A DNA stretch of 64,000 bases from Gammaproteobacteria bacterium 45_16_T64. Lineage in GTDB: Bacteria; Pseudomonadota; Gammaproteobacteria; Pseudomonadales; Ketobacteraceae. The notes beneath the pieces are model-generated. The model did not search any database. It worked only from the letters and a program-made list of their open reading frames with translations, and was not told the DNA's origin. Below, one piece after another: positions 17,600-27,268 of this stretch. The translations under genes were made by a program, and so were the position numbers. The stretch covers positions 1 to 64,000 of the forward strand of contig MABD01000056.1 of NCBI GenBank assembly GCA_002162955.1, read 5' to 3'. The stretch's first letter is position 1, and every line of letters starts with the position of its first letter.

Positions 17600-17635
17600 T
17601 ATAAGGTGTATAGTCTATCAAGTATACGGCGTATG
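17600..17635. promoter_or_regulatory. Tandem TATACGGYGTATA-type operators
   Basis: TATAAGGTGTATA (17600-17612) and TATACGGCGTATG (17623-17635) resemble one palindrome and are centred 23 bp apart. The same pair with the same spacing lies at 36601-36636 (28 of 38 bases identical without gaps), and a single perfect-palindrome-like site lies at 39780. This pair lies 77 bp before the 103-residue protein gene. Confidence 0.65.
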
Positions 17636-17711
17636 CTAAATAGAATTTTTACAAGCTCTGAGTATTCGTCTAGAAATAATAATATAACTATCAGATTGAG
17701 AAGGAAAAACC

Positions 17712-18023
17712 ATGTCTAAAGTAATTGATCAAGCCTGGGACTTCGCCGTAAAAATTCCTGGTGGGGAGCAAAAAAGTATTGTCACTCTTAAGTCAGACGG
17801 TGACGCACTGGTTGGCACTATGAACAGCGAAGAGTATGGCGTTCAGGATATTGAAGACGGTAGCTTTGACGGCGAAACCTTAACCTGGAAGAGCAAAACC
17901 ACCAAGCCAATGAAGCTTACGCTTAAGTATACTGCGAAGCTAGACGACGCCAACAACATGACTGGCTTTGTTAAAGTTGCCATGGCTAAAATGAAATTCT
18001 CTGGAACGCCTATCTCTGCATAA
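17712..18023 (+). CDS. Small conserved-type protein of unknown function, 103 residues
   Basis: AGAAGGA lies 7-13 bp before the ATG. The product is built of alternating beta-strand-like segments (IVTLKSDGDALVGTM, SFDGETLTWKSKTT, LTLKYTAKLDD) and has no signal peptide. It looks like a small beta-sandwich or lipocalin-like fold that could bind a hydrophobic ligand, which is inference from pattern only. Its tandem operator matches that before the 212-residue protein at 36756, tying both to the steroid regulon. Confidence 0.75.
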   Translation: MSKVIDQAWDFAVKIPGGEQKSIVTLKSDGDALVGTMNSEEYGVQDIEDGSFDGETLTWKSKTTKPMKLTLKYTAKLDDANNMTGFVKVAMAKMKFSGTPISA

Positions 18024-18131
18024 TCAGCCTGCAGCATAGCGTGACTGATATGGGCAACCCGTCCTTGATTTAGGGTTGCCCGTTATCCCCCCTTCGTAGT
18101 ACCCGTCCTCTATCCCCCGTGAGGCTTTACA

Positions 18132-19013
18132 ATGAAAACTGCTTTTATTACTGGCTCTGCCACAGGCATAGGTCATGCCACCTGTAATCGTCTGCTGAAA
18201 GAAGGATGGCGCGTTTTCGCTGGACATCTTGATGGCGAAACACTTGACCCTGCGTGGAAAAACAACCCCAACATCACCACCATTTCCTGTGATGTGACAA
18301 ACCCTACGCAAATTGCTGATGCCGCGGCGCTGGTTTCCGATATGACACACTGTAGCATTGATTTATTATTTAATAATGCTGGATACGCTGACACCTGTGG
18401 CGTGTTAGAAGCGGTCAATATGGCCGATTATCGCCGCCACTTCGATATCAATTTTTTTGGGCCACTTAACGTTATACAATCCTTTGCCCCCCTCGTTAAG
18501 CAGGCAAAGGGCCGCGTGATTAATACCACGTCAGCCTCAGTTTATATGACAATTCCATTAAGCTCTGCATATCCGGTTTCGAAAATTGCATTAAAGGCCC
18601 TAACCTACCACTTTCGAATGGAAATGAAACCCTTTGGCGTTGAGGTTACCTCACTAGAGCCCGGTGGTGTAAAAACCAACATGACTAATCTCGATACAAA
18701 TCGTATCGATACCGCCTGGAAATCCATACCGGAGCGCTTACGAGCGGAATACCAAAAGCACTTTCTCGATGGCGTTACCGCTATTGGTGACAATTTTGCC
18801 ATGTGCCACCCCGACGAATTTGCCGATGAGATCTATACCAAAGTGATATGCGCTAAAAAGCTTAAGGCATATTATCTATTGGGACCCGGCGTATCCATCA
18901 TGCCTTGGCTACATCGATTATTACCTGCACAGACGGTGCTGAATATTTGGACCAAAATGTTCACCCCCAAGAAAGTGAAGGCAAAAAATGCTCGCGACAG
19001 TATCACCGCATAG
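18132..19013 (+). CDS. Short-chain dehydrogenase/reductase, paralogue of the SDR at 31382
   Basis: The 293-residue product has TGSATGIG (residues 8-15), NNAG (near 80) and the active site YPVSK (near 146) preceded by a catalytic-Ser block NTTSASVY. It shares long stretches with the SDR at 31382-32221, including the segment ending PFGVxVTSLEPGGV and the C-terminal LPWLHRLLP block, so the two arose by duplication. It is probably an NAD(P)-dependent steroid or hydroxyacyl oxidoreductase. It follows the 103-residue protein by about 110 bp and is followed by a strong hairpin. Confidence 0.88.
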   Translation: MKTAFITGSATGIGHATCNRLLKEGWRVFAGHLDGETLDPAWKNNPNITTISCDVTNPTQIADAAALVSDMTHCSIDLLFNNAGYADTCGVLEAVNMADYRRHFDINFFGPLNVIQSFAPLVKQAKGRVINTTSASVYMTIPLSSAYPVSKIALKALTYHFRMEMKPFGVEVTSLEPGGVKTNMTNLDTNRIDTAWKSIPERLRAEYQKHFLDGVTAIGDNFAMCHPDEFADEIYTKVICAKKLKAYYLLGPGVSIMPWLHRLLPAQTVLNIWTKMFTPKKVKAKNARDSITA

Positions 19014-19027
19014 CAAGCTTTGTGCTA

Positions 19028-19085
19028 CCTGGTTAAAACAACAAAGGCCGCTGGAAATCCAGCGGCCTTTGTTGTTTTAACCAGG
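19028..19085. terminator. 27-bp perfect bidirectional terminator hairpin
   Basis: The arms 19028-19054 and 19059-19085 are perfect complements with an AAAT loop. The stem contains A/T-rich flanks (GTTAAAACAACAAAG) around a GGCCGCTGG core, so T-rich RNA is produced on either strand. It separates the convergent SDR and acyl-CoA dehydrogenase genes. Confidence 0.8.
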
Positions 19086-19112
19086 GTTGTTTTAGTACCT
19101 AAATGACAATTA

Positions 19113-20243
19113 TTAAATCGCCACAAGTTCAGGTGACGCCTTAATTAAGTTGCCTAGCGCGACCGATTGCTTTGTACCCGCACCCAAGTAATTTTCATTA
19201 CGCTTGGCAAAGGTAAAATAGCGATGTACAGGGTAATCCAGATCCTGACCAATTCCGCCATGAATATGCAAGAAAATATGACCTGCAACATGGCCCGCTT
19301 CGCATACCCAAAATTTTGCGACTCGCGCTGATAACGCGGCATCTCGCCCAGCATCAATATCATCAAGCGCACGCCAACAAACACCACGCAATGCTTCGAT
19401 CGCCATATAGGCATCCGCTGCTTGTTGTGCCACGGCCTGGAACTTCGATAACGGTCGTCCAAACTGTTTACGCTCGTTAGTATATTCAGCAGCCCGGCGC
19501 AAACCGTCCCTTAACACACCCACTTGCTGTGCAGCAATCGCAACATAGCTTCGCTGGACCTGCCATTCGATCAATTCCGCCGCTTTTTCACCGACAGCAA
19601 CAACATCAGCAGCGGCGACTTTCACACCGTCAAACGCAAGTTGTGCAACCGCTTCGCTGGTAGTAGAACGCTGCTGAGTCTGGCTAAGGCCATCCACATC
19701 GGCATCACAATAACCCACCCAACGACCACCATTTTCTGTTAGCGCCGTCACCAAAAAACCCGTTGCCACCGGAGCGTAAGACACCAAAGAACTTACACCC
19801 GAGAGGACCCAATCACTCCCATCAGCTACCGCGGTGAGTGGCACAAAATCTTGCAACCCTTCATAAGGTCGTACAGCCGTTAAAATACTCTCACCGGCAA
19901 CAACAGCCGGTAATACTTTTTGTTGAAGCTCGCTCGACGCAAACTGTGCAATTGGCATAGAACACTCAACCACAGTTTCAACAAAGGGTATAGGGGCAAC
20001 AGAAGTACCTTGCCCTTCTAGAATAAGAGACAACTCTGTCATCCCCATCTCTGAACCGCCCACTTCTGCTGGCAACGTCGCGGCAATTAATCCACTTTCT
20101 GCAAGGGTTTTCCATAACGCTTTATGAAACGGAATATCCTCATTAAAACAGGCTTTCACTTGATCATCGGTCGCCATATCGCGAAAGATTTTATCTGACA
20201 CATCTTTGATGGCTAGCTGGTCTTCTGTATATGTAAAATTCAC
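19113..20243 (-). CDS. Acyl-CoA dehydrogenase, steroid side-chain type (ChsE2/FadE29-like subunit)
   Basis: The 376-residue protein begins at GTG 20243 with AGGGG upstream. It has the ACAD fold: an N-terminal helical domain, a beta domain, and a C-terminal domain with RKQFGRPLSKFQAVAQQ and the HGGIGQDLDYPVHRYF block. In actinobacteria and proteobacteria that degrade steroids, such enzymes work as heteromeric pairs of unlike subunits encoded side by side. The stop of the upstream ACAD gene is 15 bp away, supporting the pair. They are predicted to introduce the alpha-beta double bond in a C22 or C24 steroid-CoA. Exact subunit identity is inferred from context. Confidence 0.82.
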   Translation of the reverse strand: MNFTYTEDQLAIKDVSDKIFRDMATDDQVKACFNEDIPFHKALWKTLAESGLIAATLPAEVGGSEMGMTELSLILEGQGTSVAPIPFVETVVECSMPIAQFASSELQQKVLPAVVAGESILTAVRPYEGLQDFVPLTAVADGSDWVLSGVSSLVSYAPVATGFLVTALTENGGRWVGYCDADVDGLSQTQQRSTTSEAVAQLAFDGVKVAAADVVAVGEKAAELIEWQVQRSYVAIAAQQVGVLRDGLRRAAEYTNERKQFGRPLSKFQAVAQQAADAYMAIEALRGVCWRALDDIDAGRDAALSARVAKFWVCEAGHVAGHIFLHIHGGIGQDLDYPVHRYFTFAKRNENYLGAGTKQSVALGNLIKASPELVAI

Positions 20244-20258
20244 AACGTTTCCCCTAAA

Positions 20259-21434
20259 TTATGCAATGGTGTTGGGCATACCTAATCCCAACGAGGCGGT
20301 CATAGAACGCATGACTTCTAATACTCCACCACCAATTGTCATGATTTGGGCCGAACGATAATCGTATTCTAAATGCCCACCAAAAATTGCACCGTCACTT
20401 TCAAACTGAACCAAGGCATCTTCACCCACAATTTCAGTTAACTCGCGCAGTACCTTGATCTGCTCCAAGGTGTTGATCACCTTCGCGCCGGAGGCTAACG
20501 CGACATCCATGCGCCCATCATCTACCATATTGGCAGATCGCAGGTTGATGACTTCCATAGATTCTAAGCGTGCGTAAATTGCACCAATTTTGCTTGCTAC
20601 CAATGGATCATCAATTCGACGCTCACCCTGTGAATTTTCTTTCACAAGTAAATCCATTACATAGGAGAATTGTTTACGTGCAATGACCGTCATTGCCGCA
20701 AGCACGATACGCTCGTGGTTTAGCTGAGAGGTAATGACTTTCCAACCTCCATTAATACCACCCACGACACGATCAGGGGACACTTTAACGTTTTCATAAT
20801 AGGTCACGTTAGTATCAACACCGGCAATGGTGTGAATGGGCGCATGGGTGTAACCCGGATCATTCGCATCCACAATAAACAGTGTGATGCCATCGGATGG
20901 GCGCTTGCCATCAGAACTTGTACGAGCGGCTAACCAGATATAGTCACAATCATGACCCGCGCTGGTCCATACTTTAGAACCGTTAATAATCCAGTTCTCA
21001 CCATCAAACTCGGCTTTAGTGGTCAATGACGATAAGTCAGTGCCTGAACCGGGCTCACTGTACCCTACGGCAAAAATTGCCTTACCTTTAGAGATAGTCG
21101 GTAAGAACTCTTTTTTCTGCTCTTCGGTACCAAACTTCATGATCGAGGGCGACACAGAATTTAGCGTAATCAGAGGAAACGGTGTATGTGTCTTCCAAGC
21201 CTCTTCGAACAAGATAAGTTGCTCAATGGCACCATAATCCTTACCGCCGTACTCAACTGGCCAACCTAGGGTGAGCATACCGTCAGCACCAAGGTGCTCA
21301 ACAATCTCTCTGAATACTGGACCACCTTCTTTACCAATACAGGCCGATACCCGCTCAGGGGTCATAATGCCGGTAAAATAGTCCCGCAACTCTTTGCGTA
21401 GCGTAATCTGTTCTTTGCTATATCTCGTATCCAT
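20259..21434 (-). CDS. Acyl-CoA dehydrogenase, steroid side-chain type (ChsE1/FadE28-like partner)
   Basis: The 391-residue product has typical ACAD motifs: GWPVEYGGKDYG (about 57-68), GYSEPGSGTDLSSLTTKA (about 128-145) and WIINGSKVWTSAGHDCDYIWL. The end carries GGGVLEVMRSM, in the place of the usual GGxxxEI helix. It is immediately upstream of the second ACAD gene in the same direction and should form a heteromeric flavoenzyme with it. A 39-bp near-perfect palindrome lies about 120 bp upstream of the ATG, matching a motif found before other steroid genes, so the pair is probably regulated with them. Confidence 0.82.
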   Translation of the reverse strand: MDTRYSKEQITLRKELRDYFTGIMTPERVSACIGKEGGPVFREIVEHLGADGMLTLGWPVEYGGKDYGAIEQLILFEEAWKTHTPFPLITLNSVSPSIMKFGTEEQKKEFLPTISKGKAIFAVGYSEPGSGTDLSSLTTKAEFDGENWIINGSKVWTSAGHDCDYIWLAARTSSDGKRPSDGITLFIVDANDPGYTHAPIHTIAGVDTNVTYYENVKVSPDRVVGGINGGWKVITSQLNHERIVLAAMTVIARKQFSYVMDLLVKENSQGERRIDDPLVASKIGAIYARLESMEVINLRSANMVDDGRMDVALASGAKVINTLEQIKVLRELTEIVGEDALVQFESDGAIFGGHLEYDYRSAQIMTIGGGVLEVMRSMTASLGLGMPNTIA

Positions 21435-21948
21435 AAATCACTTTTCATCACAGTAATGGTTGCGATTACAGGCAGCTTTCTTACGAACATGAAGCTTTTG
21501 CCAGTGCGGCTCACCTAGAAAAGGCGAGTTAGTGATCAGAGTCTATCTATTCTGCACCTATTTTGCAATACCATTGCATAATAGGTGCAGATATTAACCT
21601 AAAGGACTATCTAATCGATTTTTCAGCGCTGAACAAGGCCATTTTTTGTAGCTTTTTACCACAAATATTGGCAATTTTACTTTTTATGGGAATCCTCTCT
21701 CAATCTCAACTGATAGGGAGAACAATCCTATTAGGCACTGTGGTATGATCCTCGTACACCGCGCAACAGACGAAAAAGGATAGTTGGCTTGGGGTGTTAG
21801 CCTTTAAGGGAGCTCATGCATCGATGGATCTAGTGTGATCCTGTGATGTCATACCACTATAACGGCCCACCAGTATCGCCTCTTATCTTAGGGGCCCGCA
21901 GCAATTAACCCTACGTCAAGAAACGGATTTACCGACAGCAGGCTTAAC
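21435..21948. other. Intergenic region between divergent units
   Basis: Apart from the palindrome at 21552-21590, this 514-bp stretch holds only short open frames without ribosome-binding sites. It should contain the promoter of the effector-like module that starts at 21949. Confidence 0.4.
21552..21590. promoter_or_regulatory. 39-bp near-perfect palindrome containing TTGCAA-N6-TGCATAAT
   Basis: CTGCACCTATT and AATAGGTGCAG flank TTGCAAT-ACC-ATTGCAT; only one arm pair (T/T) fails and three bases form the centre. The core 21563-21582 exactly matches TTGCAA-N6-TGCATAAT, also found at 41255 and 47436. It is probably the operator of the acyl-CoA dehydrogenase pair (start at 21434). Confidence 0.7.
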
Positions 21949-22254
21949 ATGACAAAACAATTGCCAAAAACCTATTTCGCCAGAAATAAGGTCAATATTC
22001 TCGTATTGGATCTCGAAAGCAATGTAGAGATCAAGCTCGTTGATGATGAGGGTGAACCGGTCCCCAATAGAAAATACGAATTACATCTGACGGATGACTC
22101 CATACTAGAAGGCATGCTAGACGACGACGGCTATGCCCTAATTAGCGGCGAGAACCTTGACGGTGCCAAGGTGATGTTTCCCGAGCTAGATGAGAAAGCA
22201 TGGATGAGCGAAAGCGCTCATCAAGACATGAACAATCCAGAACAACAGGCATAA
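21949..22254 (+). CDS. Small T6SS-cargo-associated-type protein
   Basis: The 101-residue product contains a compact beta domain with VKLxDDEGEPVPNRKYELHL-like sequence at about 27-46, then EGMLDDDGYALISGENL and FPELDEKAW. This IELVDxxGxPVPxxxY ... EGxLDxxGxAxxxG ... FPxLD pattern is common in proteins encoded next to VgrG/PAAR-linked type VI effectors, where it may help load cargo. Assignment rests on that pattern. It starts a co-directional module of five genes, 43 bp before the Het-C gene. Confidence 0.6.
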   Translation: MTKQLPKTYFARNKVNILVLDLESNVEIKLVDDEGEPVPNRKYELHLTDDSILEGMLDDDGYALISGENLDGAKVMFPELDEKAWMSESAHQDMNNPEQQA

Positions 22255-22297
22255 TCGCCACCTTAATTGATCAGATTACAATACCAGGGACCAGGCT

Positions 22298-24922
22298 ATG
22301 AGTAGTGCGAGCGGACATCATAAAATTTCCGAAATAGGGGAAAAAGTGCTTAAGCAGGCGTTAAAAGACGCCAACAAAGGCAAGGATTTTGACCTTGGTG
22401 CATTTTATCTCGGGAACTGGCTCACCGATTTTTCCCAGGCAATTGATCCTGTTGCCTACAAGAATATCGAGAATATGATCAATGACACGCTATCCGAGGC
22501 AGAACCTTTTACCGATGGTATTTCCGATGTCTTTGATGATGTAGAAGAAGAGCTAGATGCACTAGCACAAGTCGCTCGAGAGGTTCAGGCTAATAAAACC
22601 GGCATTGACTATTTCGATCGGATCATCGAAAAAATTGTGACCGAAGTTGGAGCTGGGGTTGAGCGCCTAGCGGATGCCGATTTTATAGACGCCTATTCAA
22701 GCAATATTAGATCCGTTATACCTGACCTGAAAAAAGACGTATCCAGTTTATTCTCCACCGCAAATATTGTTGATCCCACAAATAATGCTCATGGCGACCC
22801 CAATTTGGTACGAGCGGTTAAGGCCACAATAGCCTTTATTGGATACCCTAAGTTTGTGATCGAAGACCTCACCACCGGTAGCGCTAACGTTTCTACAAAA
22901 ATGGCTCCAGAGGTTTACGACGAAATCCTAAAACAACGCATCACTCAGTACTTCCCCCATGAACATCTGGATCGCCCTGATACGGCAGAATATAGTCCAA
23001 ACGGCGTAACAAATTACACGAAAGAAGTTGCACAAAACCCCCTCAGTAAATATAGCGCGGTGAACCCAGAAGATAACCATCTATACCAATATCTTCGCGA
23101 TGATATATCGCTCACCGCGGGATTATTAGCCGACATTGATAAACACTGGGCTAGCGCTACGTTCTCGGCCACAAGCACTCATTTTATTGACCCAAAGGGT
23201 AACCCACAGAAGATTGACGATAAGAATATCCAATGGAATCTAAAATTAGCTGAGTTGGGGCATGCATTACATGCGATTGAAGATTTTTTTGCCCATTCCA
23301 ACTTCATAGAACATGCCGCTAAAGTTGAGCCGGGGGCATTTGAATCCATGCGCCTGTTAGAACCACGTTACGACCAACAATTACAAAAGCGACTTAAGGA
23401 GTGGCCAGGGCCTGGATACAATCTCATTTCTGATCAAGGAAACTGGGAGAATCTACCGAACGAACCTCACATCGCAACAGGGTATTTTGATTTTGTTGAT
23501 ACCTTTCATTCTCTAACGATCATGGCAGAAGGTTTATTTGGCTTATCCCACGAATTGCTTGGAGATCATGCCGAAGATGCTCATGACACCGCAAAGTCAG
23601 CCGTAGAATACGAATATCAAGAACTTTTAGTCGACTCCCTTGAGTTTTTTAGCCACCCTATGGATGTCTACAAAGCTCACAAAGATGGTACTAAGAACAA
23701 AGCGCTAGAAACCTTGGGTGATACCGATGTCGTAAAAGATATTGCAGTACTAACCGAATTTGATTCAAAAGACGAGCTAGACAAAAGAAGTCAGAAAATA
23801 GAAACAATGGTGGAGCAAATTATCGCTCTAAGCCCACTTTTTAATAATGCACCTGATTTCCTCATAGATAACTACAAGACAGCCGTCATCATATGGGTAA
23901 AAGTATCCGCAGGCAGAAGCCTATACTCCACCTTCAAGAGTGTTGTTACCTTTTTCACCAACCCCGTAAAATGGATAAAAGATAAACTCCCCAAGGCTAT
24001 CACGTCTTTCTTGGGAAATTTACTAGAAGCATACGTCCAAACCACTCTACATCAGATTGCTGGAGGCGACCGAATCGGTTGTCATACATTGATTGCTAAA
24101 GATCACGGGCACGAGCTTTTTCACGATTCAGCGATGGCATGCTCTCAAGCTGTTCATTGGTACGTTCTTAATCAAATTACTCGTCACAGTCGCCCACGCA
24201 TAGCATTCGCGACTCGCAATACTGTTGCCGATGACGGATTTAACCTTATTGCCATTTCGCCATGGGTCGACTGGCTAGAAACCCTGGAGTATTTTCTATC
24301 GCACCCCGCGTCAAAACAGAATGGTCCACTAATCGAAACAGAAGAAGCCATCACTATTGATATTGAACACGTTATCGACCCTGCCGATAACGTTAACTCT
24401 CTACTTACGTTAGCAGAACACTATAAAAACAATTTCTATGTTGACGAAGCCAGCCGAAAAATACATACCGACATTCCCTCAGAGCTTACCTGGGAAGTCA
24501 TTGCCAAATATAACTTTCCAACAACCAAACAGCTCTCCGGCAATGAGCTAAAGCTAGAGATTAATCGAATTTTAACATTGCAAGGCACAAGCTATACCAT
24601 TGATAGCATTGGAAACCAAGCATTCAAGAAAGGGACCCGCGTTATTATTCCGTTTCAACGTATGAATAAAACCCAATACAAATCTACTCCCGGAGTCGAT
24701 CACTGGTGGTACCATGTCATCCGAAGCAAAGAAGATGATAAATGGAGCACATTTGAAAAGTGGAGCACTGACCAAACTCGGGTCATCTCGAAAAGTGGAC
24801 AACAAATTGCACCTCACAAGCACCATCCAGTGCCGATTAGCCAGGCCTATCTTGAAGAACTTGACAGCAGTGCTGATCAGCTTCGTATAGAAATGGAACT
24901 GGCCTACAATCGCCTTGCCTAA
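22298..24922 (+). CDS. Het-C domain protein, putative toxic effector
   Basis: The 874-residue protein has no signal peptide. FYLGNWLTDFSQ (about 33-44) and ELGHALHAIEDFFAHSNFIE (about 325-344) match the Het-C family, whose HxxEDFFAHSN block resembles the metal site of phospholipase C-like enzymes. A second block, GCHTLIAKDHGHELF (about 596-610), also fits Het-C. In bacteria such proteins occur as contact-dependent or type VI effectors. The neighbouring cargo-like and LysM genes support this. A lipase-type activity is inference. The C-terminal 200 residues have no recognised domain and may be the variable toxin part. Confidence 0.7.
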   Translation: MSSASGHHKISEIGEKVLKQALKDANKGKDFDLGAFYLGNWLTDFSQAIDPVAYKNIENMINDTLSEAEPFTDGISDVFDDVEEELDALAQVAREVQANKTGIDYFDRIIEKIVTEVGAGVERLADADFIDAYSSNIRSVIPDLKKDVSSLFSTANIVDPTNNAHGDPNLVRAVKATIAFIGYPKFVIEDLTTGSANVSTKMAPEVYDEILKQRITQYFPHEHLDRPDTAEYSPNGVTNYTKEVAQNPLSKYSAVNPEDNHLYQYLRDDISLTAGLLADIDKHWASATFSATSTHFIDPKGNPQKIDDKNIQWNLKLAELGHALHAIEDFFAHSNFIEHAAKVEPGAFESMRLLEPRYDQQLQKRLKEWPGPGYNLISDQGNWENLPNEPHIATGYFDFVDTFHSLTIMAEGLFGLSHELLGDHAEDAHDTAKSAVEYEYQELLVDSLEFFSHPMDVYKAHKDGTKNKALETLGDTDVVKDIAVLTEFDSKDELDKRSQKIETMVEQIIALSPLFNNAPDFLIDNYKTAVIIWVKVSAGRSLYSTFKSVVTFFTNPVKWIKDKLPKAITSFLGNLLEAYVQTTLHQIAGGDRIGCHTLIAKDHGHELFHDSAMACSQAVHWYVLNQITRHSRPRIAFATRNTVADDGFNLIAISPWVDWLETLEYFLSHPASKQNGPLIETEEAITIDIEHVIDPADNVNSLLTLAEHYKNNFYVDEASRKIHTDIPSELTWEVIAKYNFPTTKQLSGNELKLEINRILTLQGTSYTIDSIGNQAFKKGTRVIIPFQRMNKTQYKSTPGVDHWWYHVIRSKEDDKWSTFEKWSTDQTRVISKSGQQIAPHKHHPVPISQAYLEELDSSADQLRIEMELAYNRLA

Positions 24923-24945
24923 TAAGCACACAATCGAGATTCATT

Positions 24946-26460
24946 ATGGCTAAAAACAGTAAAATGGTAGCCCTTTGGGTATTACTTGGATGGTCAGTGC
25001 TACACCCTAGCATTTCCATGGCCAGTAAAAGCCCACGTAATTTTGATACGGCCTTTAAAAAGTCCGTACTTCCTGCCGTAAACGTGGACAAAGCCGTTAT
25101 CTATAACTGCCGGCTACATGAATACCACGCGCTTTACCCTTACATTGATAATGATTATCTGGCGGTAATTTGGCCAAAAGAAAATCAAAAGCTCAAACTC
25201 CGTAGCAAGCCCTCTGAAGTTAGTTGGGATGATTATAAGCGAGCTATCTATCGCTCAAATATGTTTGATGAATATCTCAATAAGAATGGCTGCTTTCGCA
25301 ATGCACTTCATTATCTCAGCCGTGATGACGAACATTTAAGTAGAGTACGTTTCCTCGACGAGACTACCGACCTGATGTGGGTGATACCCGATGAGAACGC
25401 AACACACTATTCTTACGATAAAGCAAAGAAGCAACTAGCACACTATAACTCGACAACCGTTGAAGGTTTTGACGATTGGCGCTTACCCACCACCGAGGAA
25501 GCAGCATCACTTTATCGCCGCTCTTATGGTACAAAAAGTGGCAATGAATCCCGTCAGAATTATGCGTATTGGACAGCAGACTGGCAGGGAAACACCGTCT
25601 GGTCCTCAAATGATAGATTCTCTTCTATCACTCATCTTACCTGGCAAAAACCTCACAACCCACTATATGGTAAATTTCGCGAACAAGGGCTAATGCTTGT
25701 TCGGTCACAACCAAAACCTTATCCAAAAAAATACCTTGCTCCCCAAAGAGAACTACCAAAGCTAACCGAAGAACAGCTGCAGTGCAAACACTGGGAGCGC
25801 TATCGCGGAAACCAGAAAGTCATCAGAAAACCAGATTCAACTGAATGGCCAAGCGTGATTAACGCAATCACGCTACGATCATCACCCAAACAATTCTTAG
25901 GTGCCGATGATATCGACAACGATAAGAAAGCCCATAACTCACCAACCTATGGTGGCAACTGGCGCTGTTTTCGGAACTACTTTATCGATACCACTGAAGG
26001 TGTCGTCATAGACCTTGCAACCAATCTTATGTGGCAAAAATCCACCAATAGTTTCCTTGCGAAATATAAAAATCATCGTAAAAAAGAGACCTATATCAAC
26101 CAACTTAACACCGACCGTTTCGCAGACAAACTAGGCTGGAGAACACCTACCGTTCAGGAGCTCTTGTCCCTCATGGAAACCACCTCTTTTCGCAACAAAC
26201 CGGCACTCAAGCAGCGACGACATCTAGATCCCATATTTGATCAGCGCGCAGCCCGCTACTCAACATCAGATGACTTCCGTTATGACGATGTACCATCAGA
26301 ACGCCAAGTCATTGTTGATTTTGATGCCACACTGGTAGATACCACTCGTTATGCAAGAAATGACAAGCCAGCCCATGATATCGTCAAGGCCGTTCGCACT
26401 CTGTCACATTCAGAAATACGTCATTATTGCCAACAGATTAAAGGATTAACATGTCAATAA
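24946..26460 (+). CDS. Secreted DUF1566 (Lcl_C) protein, copy 1; possible immunity protein
   Basis: The 504-residue product has a signal peptide (about 1-25, ending SISMA). It contains two DUF1566 modules: TDLMWVIPDEN...DDWRLPTTEEAASLYRR (about 143-190) and TNLMWQKS...GWRTPTVQELLSLMETT (about 358-410). DUF1566 is a lectin-like fold of unknown role. It is strongly similar along its length to the product at 27405. Placed between a putative effector and a LysM gene, duplicated periplasmic proteins fit an immunity role, but this is inference. Its stop overlaps the LysM start. Confidence 0.75.
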   Translation: MAKNSKMVALWVLLGWSVLHPSISMASKSPRNFDTAFKKSVLPAVNVDKAVIYNCRLHEYHALYPYIDNDYLAVIWPKENQKLKLRSKPSEVSWDDYKRAIYRSNMFDEYLNKNGCFRNALHYLSRDDEHLSRVRFLDETTDLMWVIPDENATHYSYDKAKKQLAHYNSTTVEGFDDWRLPTTEEAASLYRRSYGTKSGNESRQNYAYWTADWQGNTVWSSNDRFSSITHLTWQKPHNPLYGKFREQGLMLVRSQPKPYPKKYLAPQRELPKLTEEQLQCKHWERYRGNQKVIRKPDSTEWPSVINAITLRSSPKQFLGADDIDNDKKAHNSPTYGGNWRCFRNYFIDTTEGVVIDLATNLMWQKSTNSFLAKYKNHRKKETYINQLNTDRFADKLGWRTPTVQELLSLMETTSFRNKPALKQRRHLDPIFDQRAARYSTSDDFRYDDVPSERQVIVDFDATLVDTTRYARNDKPAHDIVKAVRTLSHSEIRHYCQQIKGLTCQ

Positions 26461-27242
26461 CTCACACTGTCCAGTCAGGCGAATGCCTTTCCTCAATTGC
26501 GATCGATTACGGATATAACGATTGGGAAAAAATATACAACCACGAAGACAATAGCCATTTTCGCTCTCTTCGTCCAAATCCAAATATCATCTTTTCGGGG
26601 GATGAAATTATCATTCCCGACATAGTAACTAAAACGGAACCTGTCGAACCCGATATCGTAAACACTTTCGTTGCGGTAGGTACCAAACCTTATCTTAATC
26701 TACGCCTTGCTGAACATATCGAGGGTCGCCCACTGAGTGACTGCGCATACCAACTCAGCTATGAACACAACGGTAAAGAGGAGGTTAAGGAGGGCATTTT
26801 AGATAACGAAGGAAAGCTCTCTCTCAAAATACCAGGGCAAGTCAAAGACGCTAATATTACCGTCACAACGAACGATACAACTCACACTCAATATTCTTGG
26901 AAGCTATTTATTGGTCACCCTGACCCTATTGATACCAAAGCGGGTGTTGCCAAACACCTGATCAACATGGGGTATCTGGAAGCCTTCACGCAAGACCTAC
27001 TGATGGATAAACTTCAAGAAGAAGCGAACGAAATGAGCGAAACTATCGAAAATTCGTGGCGTGCATTCAGTGCCGCAGTGGAGGATCGAGCCAAAGCGAT
27101 TAAGAGCTGGAGCCCATGGATATCCAACATTAATAATCAGCATCGCGACGCAGACATGGCGATTAAGAGCGGTTCAAGCGCCCAACCTATATCTGTGGTA
27201 GCGCCTGAAACGACCTCCCTATTGAAAAAATTTACTCAATAA
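26451..27242 (+). CDS. LysM domain protein of the effector module
   Basis: The 263-residue protein begins with a LysM peptidoglycan-binding domain (residues 1-55: HTVQSGECLSSIAIDYG to GDEIIIPDI). A middle domain (about 75-150) has the LSYEHNGKEEVKEGILDNEGKLSLKIP pattern related to that of the 101-residue gene. The rest is helical. LysM domains at the N-terminus of cytoplasmic-looking proteins are common in type VI and eCIS cargo or baffle-like proteins. It overlaps the preceding DUF1566 gene by 10 bp. There is no signal peptide. Confidence 0.75.
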   Translation: MSITHTVQSGECLSSIAIDYGYNDWEKIYNHEDNSHFRSLRPNPNIIFSGDEIIIPDIVTKTEPVEPDIVNTFVAVGTKPYLNLRLAEHIEGRPLSDCAYQLSYEHNGKEEVKEGILDNEGKLSLKIPGQVKDANITVTTNDTTHTQYSWKLFIGHPDPIDTKAGVAKHLINMGYLEAFTQDLLMDKLQEEANEMSETIENSWRAFSAAVEDRAKAIKSWSPWISNINNQHRDADMAIKSGSSAQPISVVAPETTSLLKKFTQ

Positions 27243-27268
27243 CAGAAGGGCCATTCATCTACTCTCCT

